The notes below the pieces were generated by a model. That model saw nothing but the letters and a program-made list of their open reading frames with translations. It had not been told where the DNA came from and did no database searches. Position numbers and translations under genes: made by a program. A stretch of DNA of 64,000 nucleotides from JAFEDN01 sp963712715 (GTDB lineage: Bacteria; Pseudomonadota; Gammaproteobacteria; Coxiellales; Coxiellaceae), in NCBI GenBank assembly GCA_963712715.1, contig CAVQJI010000008.1, forward strand, positions 1-64,000. The letters run 5' to 3'. This document shows, piece by piece, positions 48,501 through 60,500 of the stretch (position 1 is the stretch's first letter; each line of letters starts with the position of its first letter).

Positions 48501-51500
48501 TAAAAATTATCGAGATCAATTATATTCTTTTAGAACAACCGCTAATTTGGCAATGGAAAATTTTGAATTAGCATTACATGGAAAATTTTTGGAATTAGTT
48601 AAAAAAAGTATTGAGGAAGGTCAATATACTAACTTGGCAGAAAATTGCCAAAAAGCTTTATCTGGTTTTAATTCCGCTGATTATGCTGGGAAATTGCAGA
48701 GTTATAAAAATGGTTTAGAAGTGTTATCTCTCTATAGTGATTTTCTAGGTACTAAAAGAGTTTTGCATTGTTTGGAGGATCAATCCCATAGTCATGCACA
48801 CTATTTGCAGATAAAACTAACCGATTTCAGCCAATTGGTTGAACGGTTCAGAAAGGTGTTGAAACTCACGCCTGGATTTACAGTTGATTTTTGGAAATTG
48901 CTCCATTCTCGTTATGACACTCAGAGTTCTGAAAATTTATTTGGCATACAAGGCCAAATTTCCTCTGATATACTTCGAAACCTTCATCAGCAGAATGGGT
49001 TTGATGATATTAATCTTTTATTAAAAAAAATTGATAAAAATGGTTTTTTTAAAGATTTATTACAGGAATGTCATTCTTTCTATGAACACAAAGACGAAAA
49101 AGGAGCGACTGAAGTCAGCGCCCTCTTGCGTCAGGCATTTGTCACTACCACTGAACGATATGGTGAGAGTTTAATTGATTTTCGTACTCGCGCACTAAGC
49201 GCTTTCTTAAAATTTGAAAGAGAGCTTTATGAATATTTTTCATCTTTAGAGGTGGTGAAAAATTTCAATATGCGTCAGTCACTGAATTTCTGTTTAGATT
49301 CTTTAAATAAACTTCAGGGAGAGAGTAATTATGGTAGATGTCTTAACGGCTATCGAACTATTGTTTCCCGTCTTGCTAACGATAAGTTGATCACTCTTAA
49401 AAGTCTGCAACGAGAATTAAAGGGTGATAGCAAAAATAATCTGCCGGTCCATACCCATTCGATTTATTTAAAAAATAAAATAAACAATTTGAAAATTTTA
49501 TTATCAGACTATATTCATTGGTATAAAATAAATAAAAAAAATAATATTTATACGGTGCAAATAACCAGTGGTTTGTTAAGCGAAGTACTAAATTTATTGA
49601 CCCAATATCAAGGAGTGTTTACAACAGATCAAGAAATCAGATTACTTGTGTCCGGTACTTTACATATCAATGAGGATATGGAAAAGAAAAATTATTCGGG
49701 GATGAATATAGTCCTGATTACCTATCGTCAACAGTTATCAAAAAGATCACCATTTCTCATTAAAACTGATGGCGCTGCAGCGGTAGCACACTTTTCTTTA
49801 GTCCCTGATGGCGGAGTGGGTCATGATAGTACGGGCAAAGGTCTAAAAGGAGCAGATGGTTTGGATGGCCTACCCGGAAAAAATGCCGGTAACGTTTATG
49901 TGGTAGCCAGCCGTTTGGTTGAGATGAAAGTTTCTGCGCATGGAGGTAATAGTGGAGATGCGCAGATTGGAGGAGCTGGTGGACCGGGTAGAGATGGTGA
50001 TGATGGTGTCGATGGTAAATATATTCGTAAAGATAAGAAAGAATATGATCGAATAGAGAATGGTATATTTGCCTATGCTTACAAAGGTGTCGCTATGGGG
50101 ACCGACGGCCAAAATGGAGGCTTAGGCGGGGATGCCGGTGCTTGTGGTTATGGAGGCCGGAGGGGGGAAGCAGGCAACATTAGCTTATTTTCCTTGGATG
50201 AAAATAGTGATAATTTGGGTAGAGAATCTAAAAGCGGCATGAAAGGTATGGATGGTGAACCGGCCAAAGTGAAACCCGGGGAAGCAGGTAGGCATGGACG
50301 TGATGGGTTGGATATTGCATATATCTCTCCGTGCCGTTGGACAGCATTTCCCGTTAGGAAATATCATGAGATGAGAGGGAGACTCTATGTGAATTCTCGT
50401 GATTATTCAGGACCAGCCTTTGAAAGTCGAGTGTGGAGAGATTATGACTTACCGCCGTTTATCCTAAGTGAAAATCATCCGACCTTAAAAGATAAATATC
50501 CCATGCAAGACATGGAAATTAAACGGGGTCGTCAATCACAAAAAAAGCACACTTATCAACAAACTGCGTTAAAAATTCATGCCATAAATAAACGAGAGGT
50601 TTATCAGCAGACCTGCCATTTTTTAAAGACAGCGATTGATCCCTCTCGTCCGGACGAATATGCGCATTGGAAGAGTGGGTTAAAAACGTTTCTGGAGAAA
50701 ATGGCTAGGACTGAAGGTTTTCCTGAACCGGAAGTGGCTGCTCAGATCAATATAGATAATGAAATAAACCAGCTTAAATCCATGCGTGAGCAATTTATGA
50801 CTATTGTAGCAGCTAAGAAAAATCATTTGGAATTAACAAAAATTAAAAGCGCATCTATGGGTATCGGTATCCATCCTTTATCCAAAGATTTATTAAAAGA
50901 TCATAATTTATTTTTACAAAATCATCAAACACTGGATCAGGAATTAAAAAAGCAAATTGCTAAAATCAATTTTGATGAATTACAGAGTGGACTTGAAAAC
51001 CGTAGTCAAAAATTGCTGGAAATGCGGGAAACAATTAATCGTCAGATTGCCACGGAAAAACTCAGATTAAAATTAATCCAATCGCAAAAAAAACGAGAGG
51101 TGATTACTCATTTTTCTGGAAATTTAAATCAGAAGAATCCAAAAAAAGAAATTAATTTTTCTATAAACTGTCGCGAAACTAAATCAATAGCTTTAAAATT
51201 TTTTGAAAAAACAGAATTTAAAGAGTTAAAATCGAGCAATTTGGCAGCGGAAATAGATCAAACTTGTGGAAATTTTTCACCAAAAAGTGAGTCTCCTTAT
51301 GAAAATAAGTATGAGCATAATCATCCTGTCATTCAAGAGCAAGACCAACAAAAATCGTTGGTTGACACCATTAAATATATATATTTATTAAAAGAATCAG
51401 AACCTTTTCGAAATGCTCTCAACAATCTAAAAAATACAACCAATTTAAATATTAACCTTAATATACTCATTGATTTTATTGAATTATTGTTACAGTATAA

Positions 51501-54500
51501 AGCATATTCTGCGGAGATAGCAAAATCCATTCATCAAGTATTAGAACTAAAATATCAAAAAAATTCGAGTTTATTTTACAACCAATGGGAGGAAATAGCA
51601 CAACTGATCAATGAAAAACACATAAATATATTAACTTTCCTAGGTATTACTGAAAATTTTTCTCGATTTCATTTTGATAGTTCCAATATTGAAAATTACT
51701 TTAATTTTATATGGTTTAATCTTTTGCTAGTTCATGAAAGTAATGAAATTGAACCAAAGCCAGGGAATATATATATTTTTACTCAAAATAATGAATGGGT
51801 ATTTCTTTATCTTGATGAAGCTCATACCCGCCAAAGCTTTGCGATAAATTCTAATGAATTACCTGATTTAGAGCCATTAGTGGATCGAAATAAAATCATC
51901 GATATGGGTTTTAATTATCCTATTAAAGCACGGCAGATTCAAGAGATAATCGTTGAACAAAAATGGAAGAATATCGATGGGAAATTCAAAGAAATTTTAA
52001 ATAATCTTAAAGCCAGTAAATTAATTATTCAATCTCAATATCCCGAAATACTATCTAATATAAAATATATCGAAAATATCTTTATTGGTATTGATCGATA
52101 TTTAGAATTAAGTTCACGCATAGATACAATAATTAATAATAAAATTAATCAGATAGAATATGTTCAATCATTTAATTATATCTTTTATTCTATTGATGAA
52201 ATTGACTTTACCTATTTGCAAAAATTGTTTTACGTATTGCATGAAGAAAAAAATTCTAATTTATCGCTACTTGAACGTTTAGATTTGTTTTCTTTATTAT
52301 TGTCAATAAAAAAATTGTTTAATCCTGAAATTTATAAAAAATTAATTAATGAAAATTTTGAGGTTTTTTTTAATTTTTACTTAAATATTAAAAATAAAGC
52401 TGAAAAAAATTTTCATCGTGAAATTGAATTATTTTGTTTGTTTTTAAATGAAATCAAGTCAGAAGAATTTTCTACAATAATAGATATTTATCTTACTGAA
52501 AGAGAAAAAATTAAAAAATACCGTTTGGCAAGGCTTTATTTACCTATCCACGCTTACAGTCTCAATAAATCAGTCTTATCAGCATTAAAATTAGTGAATG
52601 CGGTAAAAATGTCTCTTCTAGAGGATCAAAAAGATGAAAATGGATTGGTTTTAGTGAGAGAAATCGAAATAATTGACGCTTTTTGTACCATGCCCGCTTT
52701 AAAGAATTCTGAACTATCTGATTTACGTGATAGAACATTATTATTTATTTCTGCCTCTACGGAGGAAGATTTATTAAGTCTTAAGTTTGGAATAATAGCC
52801 TCTATGACGATATGTATTAATTATTGTCGTGAGCATCATCAGCCGGAAAATAGTTGGCTTAAAATCAATTTCTTATTGTTATGGATTTTAACAAAATCCA
52901 TGAACGATATTAAACAGGTTTTTGAATTATTAAATAATGCGAATTTTTATTTAAATGAGCTTCATCGTTTAGCTATAGGAAATGAGGCGATTCATGAACC
53001 ACAAAGGTACCTTGATTTCATCGAAAAAATTAATGATAGTATCAGAAAGTATCCTGATTTTTGCGCTTCTCCAAAAGATATTCCACTCGACGCCATTATC
53101 GAACTTCAAGCCAGCTTTATACTGGATTACTTAAAATTTAATTTGACCAAGATTATAACTGAAAAAGTAATGATTTTTGTCACTGCAAGCCTACCTCATC
53201 CCAATCAAATAAAAACTAACCAAATTTATTTTACTCAAAACGGTGAATATTTATTTAAGAATCCAGGTATTCCTTTGGCTATAACCGGAAAAATTGAAGA
53301 TAAATTTTTACTTGAAATTTTAAGTAACACCAATACTAATGGGAGTTTTGAATTTAAATGTCAAGATGGTCACACGCGCCGTTTTATTGAGGAAACTCCT
53401 TTTTTGACGGACGGAGTGGCAGACTGGATTGCGGTAATTATGCAAGAGCCCCAAATGATGTTACCTATAGCCATAAAGCTGCTTGCTGACGACGACAAAA
53501 GAAATCTAGAATCGGAACGTTCAATCCAATTTACGATTTATAATATTTTGTCCCAAGATCAAAAGGATTTGATACAGAATTTAATTAATAGTCTAGGCAT
53601 TAACTCCTCAGAACGAGAGGTGGTCACATCGAAAATTAAAAACGTTAATGGATTTATTACCGAAGATCTAAAAGAAACTGATTTTCCTATACGTGCTACT
53701 ATCCGGTTTAATCAATGGATAGAATCGACCAATTATCATTTGAAACACTTCAATGGCTTAACGATTCGCTTTGAAGATTTTATCAAAATATTGGATTGTA
53801 TCGCTGGTTTCGATGACTTAACTGAGACCATAACGACTATCTCCTCCGAACCACAGACCCACTGGTTGAAATTTCTGCTGGTTAAAAGCATAGCGGCCCG
53901 TCTTGACGATCAACTTTTAGATGAATTAATGTCTTTGGACGTAAAACTCTTAACTATATTAAATAATCGTCTCATCCAAGACTGCGCTGAGCAAATGATT
54001 AATGCTCACTATTTAAGTGGCTCAACTTTAGTTATGGTGGAAAAATTAGGATGTTTAATTCAATTATTAAATGAAGTTATCCCCGAAGAGGAATTAATTA
54101 CAACATTATCGAGTATGTCGCTCCACGTTTGGCAAAATATATTATCAGATGCAGCCTTTGGTCAGCTCTTTCATCGATTAATGACCAACTATGCCAATGC
54201 AGATAAAATACAATATGAAAAATGTTTATTATATTGTAACAGGATACGTCATCGGGTAGCTGATTCAAGGTTATTCACAGTCTTTTTCAAAAATCTAGCC
54301 GGCTCAATCAAGAATAATCATATTAAAAGTTTACAAGGAATAAACCGGCTGTTAGAAGAACTTTATTACCAACGTTTGAGTTTTAAGGCCGCAAACCAGA
54401 TTGTGCAAACTGAAGACTCTTTACGAAATTGGATCGGGAAGCATACTGTTCCATTACCAGAAATCAAGCATTTTTCCCGCAATTTAGAACAACGATCCAT

Positions 54501-57500
54501 TGCTAAAGTGATGCAATTGATTCGTGAAAACAGTTTTGAGGATAAGTATTCATTGTCCAGTGACATGTTGAATAAAATTCAAAGCCATGCTGAAAATTTT
54601 AAAAAACAGGCTGAAAAAGTTATTAGTAATAATGAGAATAATATCCAACAAATGATCAACGGTGAAATTATCAAGCTCAACAATGAACAAGCTTATCAGG
54701 GTAATCCGGAAGAATATGTACATCAGCATATCTCCAAAATAGCATCGCTGATTTTATGCGCTTGGTATGCAGCTAATAATGATCAATTCCCTCATGATAC
54801 CCAGATAGTGACTTTCGCAGCGTTAATTACCAGTCGTAATCAAGGCTTGTTGGGACAAGTGCGAACCGGGGAAGGCAAAACTCTTATTGTCGGTTTATTC
54901 GCGGCTTTTCTCGGTCTGTGTGGACATGCGGTGGATATTCTGTCTAGTAATTCGGATTTAGCGATTGAAGGTGCTGAAAAATGCCGGCCATTTTTTAATT
55001 TATTAAAGTTGGACTGTGATCATATTTGTCATCGAGACAGCCAAGCTAATCTGAGTGCTTATAAAAATCCAATAGTTTATGGAGAAATAACGGTTTTCCA
55101 AGGTGATCTACTCCAGCAAGAATATTTGGGTGTACCAACTTATGGTGATCGCTATGCGAAAACTCAAAATCAATTTAAAGAAAAATATGCCATTATTGAC
55201 GAAGTAGATAGTATGAGTCTTGATAAAGCAAAAGATGTGCTTTACCTATCACATACGATTGAAAGTTTAAAATGGCTGGATGGTATTTTTCTGAATATTC
55301 TGGCGGCTGTTCTCCGAGTTGATGTTCTCGATTCCGATCAAATCCGCAGGCATGTGACTGATATCAGTCAATTTATTCTTACAAAAATCGATAGCGGAGC
55401 AATATTTGCCCCGAAGGAGCTGGCTCATTTTTATAAATTAAGAATGCCTCGCTGGGTAGAGAGTGCGTTTCAATCCAGGTATATGAATGAAAAAGATCAT
55501 TTTGTTATTGACGTTGAAAAAACCGGAGATATACACAGCGCAGGTCATAAAAATGTGATTGTGATGGATAAAGACACGGGTCTAGAACAATATGCGACGC
55601 GATGGTGTGAAGGACTAGCGCAGTTTTTAGAATTTATCTATCAACGTAAACAAACTGCTGAAAGTTTGAAAGCCTTTTTTATATCTAATAAAACTTTTTT
55701 TCTGGGATATGATCAGCATATTTACGGTTTGACGGGAACTTTGGGATCAGCCGATTCAAGAAATTTTTTAGCCGAAGTGTATCAGGTGAAATTTATTGAT
55801 ATTCCTTCTGCGCGTGAAAAAAATTTCTATGAATATCCAGGCAGTGTGGTGACTAACTACAGTGAATGGTTAGAATTGGTAACTAAAAAAGCCATTGACA
55901 TCGCTCAACAACGGCCGGTATTGATCATTTTTGAAAATATAGAACTCACTGAACAATGCCAATATGAATTAATGCATCAAGGCGCCTCTTTACATGAGAT
56001 TAAAAAGTATGCCTGTTCCGAAGATAAAATCGAAACCGGCTTTAGAAATCAACCAGCCACTGCTCACGATTTTATTATTGCGACCAATAAAGGTGGGCGC
56101 GGCACTGACATTCATGTGGATGAGAAAACTTTTGCCAAAGGTGGTTTGCATGTGATGTTGACTTATTTACCTAACAATCTTCGTATTGAGGAACAGGCTT
56201 TTGGCCGGACTTCACGCAATGGAGCTCCGGGTACGGGTGAGCTGATTTTATATTCTAATTTAGAAGACGAAAAATCCAGTATACTTACTGAAGATCAAGC
56301 ACAAATCTTTATTGAAAAGGAAAAATTAAAGCGAGATCATTTAGAATTTTTGCGATTAACAAACCTTCAGCAAAAAAATATGATTCAAGTAGATGTAGAA
56401 CAGGCTTTACTATTAAAGTTCAATCAATTTAGAAAAGATTTTCTGAAACCATTTAAATTCATTACTGTTCCTGAAAGAAAAATTAATGTGGATGAGAAAA
56501 AATCTTTTGAAGCAGAGTCCAAAGATTCGCCATTGCTGACAGCGCTAGACAAAATTTTACAGGATCGATGGGCTTTCTGGTTGGATTCAAAAAAGCGACA
56601 AATTGAGGAAATGAACTCCAAATTGAGTCAAAGCGATTTATGCATTGAGCTTGATATCTTTTTAAGAGATTTTATTCTCAATAAAGATTTTACTGATGAT
56701 GAAATTGTTAATTTTTCAAAAACATCCACTGAAGCAATTTTATTAGCTAATGTTTTTAAAGAACGGGCAGCCATTTCAAAAGATCTCAAGGATTATAACA
56801 TTGCAATGAGACTTTTTGAAAGAGCCATGGGATTAGGTGATATTTATGGCTATGCCATCATGGGGTTAGTGTATTGCTTAATTAAATTAAATGATAAAGA
56901 TAAGGTAAAAAGATCTAGATCGTTACTCAAATCTGCTATCGACCAATTAAATTTATTAAGGCAATCCTTGATGACTAATTCACAAACTTCTAATTTATTA
57001 GCCGGCTTTACCAACTCAGTCATTTTTCAAACAATATCGCCAAAAGACAATCTTTATGCCGAACAAATCTCCAGTAAATTAGAAGTGCTTGGTTTGCATT
57101 TACATCAGGTCGAACGGGCTGTGGGAAAATATATTCAGCCTGAAGATTTCACCACCCCTGTTTCAGATCAAAGCAATCCGGTGGATGTTAAAGAACTTGA
57201 AAGTTCTCGATATATTTATCAATTGCTACTAGACAAGAAAATTATTTATAACACCCGTCTACGAAAAAAATATAACAAGAATTCTCAAGCTTTAAAAACA
57301 TTGATAATGGATACATTTGATAATTCTATTGCTGCTAGTTTATTTTCACTGCTTTCCTCAAAAAACGCTGTTGAGGAAGTGAGTACAACAGAATTACAGC
57401 CACTGGTTTGTTCTCAAGAAGAATTATGGAAATTACTCCAACCTTCTGAATCTAAAACAGCATTGCTGGTGAATATTGAGAAAGGAAAAAGAGTTATTGA

Positions 57501-60500
57501 AAGCCAATGGATAACTGAATGGGAGAATTTACAAAAAGAGTTTAAATCTCAAGAAAATGTTGCTGAAATTGATGAATTCTGGTTTGAGTCCAAGGATTCA
57601 ACGACATGCAAGGAATTTAAATCTTATTTAATAGAAAAAGAAGTATTAGTGCAAACTAAATCTATACCACTCAATCAGCTTGATTTTTCTAATCTTAACA
57701 TGCAGCCAATCTATATTGAAAAATACGCTAAGGTGAAATTTCCTGTTACCAAATCTAGTCAGGAATTAACATTAATAGATTATTTAAAAGAATTAAAAGA
57801 AATTTTATCCAAAAATAAATCAAGTAACTTTTATCAGCATGACTTACCGTTTGACAAGGCTGCTGTCGAAGCTGAAAAAATAATGACAGTTTTAAAAGAG
57901 AAAAATATTCTTAAATCCGGAGGATTAGCCATACCAGCGAGTGAAAAGTTAGGAGAAATAGATGAAGCGATTGAAAAACTTTTGCAGCCTATTTTCACAG
58001 AATATTCCGTTAACAAGTCTGAAATATCTCATGGAAAAACACCACTAAAGGATATTAATCTAGGAGAAAACTCTTTTCTTTATAAGATAAATGAAAATAA
58101 TAATTTACTGGAATATACGGTATGTGATCCTGATGGCAAAAAAGTAATTGGGGAAATTACCTCTGAAGAGTATGGGCAAGCATTTCCAGAAGAATTAAAA
58201 GATTTAGAAGCTAATTTTTCCAAAATTTTGGAAATTACGACCAAAAGAAAACATACTTTATTTAAAACCGGCGTTTTTTTACAGAAAAAAGATCTCGTCA
58301 AAATTAAATTGCTGGCTATTCCCGGCGATATTCGCCGGTATCACGATCAGCTTGATGCCTGTTTTCTGGAATTCAATGAGCTAGAGAGTCCGCACAATGT
58401 TCCTCAGGAATTAACTTTTTTTGTGGGTATCGGCCTTAGCCGGTTTCTAAATATTGGTAAAGAAAAAACCTGGTGGGATTGGCGTGCATTTTCTGTGGCA
58501 ATGCTTGGATTAGCTCAGTTCATTGGTGGCGCAGTATTGGTGTGTTTAGGTCATCCTCAGATTGGTAATGCCTTAATTGCTGAAGGAATAAGCGATATGG
58601 TTTACGCGACTATTTCTGGTCTCACGGGTACGTTTAGTTGGCGGGATTGGGCGGTACAGAAGGGAATTTCGCTGACCATTTCTTTGGCAAGTGCAGGATT
58701 CTCCACTTTGGCCAATCTTGGCAATGCGATACCTAAAGTGGGTTCGGTTTCCCGCACCATGATGCTATCCAAACTGTTCCTTGAATCGGCAGGGAAATTT
58801 ATTTTGCAATGCGGTACTCAACTAATGACTCAACAAATCATGAATCATTTACAAACCGAAGTCATTGATCGATTAGTGGCGGAGATAGAAAAGAGCTTAC
58901 TGAAGAAGCTGACAGACAGCTTTGAAGTTAAATTAAAAAAATTGTATTCTGCCTTTCCGAAGCAAGATTTCCCAAATAATGTCGCTAAATTAACACGTAA
59001 TTTGGAAAAAAATTTAAAGGAGGGAACTTCTATTCTGCCAACTGAATTGGAACAATTGCGCATGAAATTACGCAGTATGTTAAATAAACAGTTTGATCAA
59101 ATGCTTATGGGTGTGAAAAATTCGGGATCAAAACATGCTGAAATGCTGATTTCGGCCATTAAAGCCGGCAAATTGTTTAGTGAATTATGGAATGTCATGC
59201 AACTGCTGATTTCGGCTGTCGAAGTGGGTCAATCAGTCATATCCTTGTTGGGAGAATGCGAATATAAAACTGAAGACAAATATCCCGTAGATGAAAACGA
59301 AGTAAAAGTTCAAGTGGATAAATTAAGCGCTATGATGAAAAATTATTTAAGCCGGGAATTGAGCCAACAATTGCGCAGTCTTTTGCAAAAATCTATACAA
59401 GGGACGCTTAAAGCGGTTGGGGAGGCGACATCCGGAGCAATGAAAAAGCGGATTGATAAACAGTACCAAGGTAAAAATCCAATTATGGCCTTAAAGCAAT
59501 TAAATCGTATTCAAGACGATTCTGCTTTATCCGATGAAACTACGCTATCCAATCCGGTCGAAGAAAAAATAACTAATTCACGCGAGTCTGTGAGCAAAGC
59601 CTTGGTCAATAATCGTCAAAGACGTTTATGTCGTACTGATTTAAAAATGTGGGCGGGTATGAAGTGTCGTAAAATCATTATCCGTGATCATGAAACTGGT
59701 GAAGAGAACGTTATCCTGCCTCATGGCGCTAAACAAATTTTCACTCTTTTTAAGAAGCCGGTTAAACTTGATTTTCAAAAAAATCACGGTGAATTTGGAC
59801 ATTTTAGTACCTCTCAGTCCGCTGATTTCCAGCAAGCGGCAGGGGATAATAATTGTTTCATTATTGCTTATGAAACCGCCCGGGGGCGGCAGCCGATTTT
59901 GCAGAATATTGAACAAGGGCGTATTGATCTGCAGAAATATTCTCAGTCGCATTTTGCAGACTTTAATCGTTCATATCATAATATCGCTGCAAAAGGACAC
60001 GATTATTTATGGGGTGGAAATCCGAATAGTCTCAATAATAACCGGCATGATAAACATGCTTTTATATACCCTGCTGCTGTAAGTACTCAAGCCGGGTACA
60101 GTCACCCATTTGGGAATAATCTGACAATGTCAGAGCAAAATCCTCTGATTCAGCAAACGATGTCTTCACTCAGGACATCAGCACAGAATCTAGACTGCCG
60201 TGGTATGCTAGGTGTCAGCGTCCTAGAGGTATATCCTCAAGGGCATAATAGCTCTTCAGTTCCCTTTGTCGGGATTGGGGGATCAACGGGTTTGTCTGTT
60301 CCCGGCAAAGATCAAACGATACCCATGCAGATTATACAAAATGATTTATTTACATCGCCATCCCATGGTCCTCAGTTGACAGAAGCACTTAAGAGTAATC
60401 GGGTCTATTCTGATCATCAGGCTTACGAAAATTTTCAAGCTGGGCCTGGGCAAGTGAATATCATAGGACAGTCATTACCTCAAAGTTTTTTTGCGCCACC

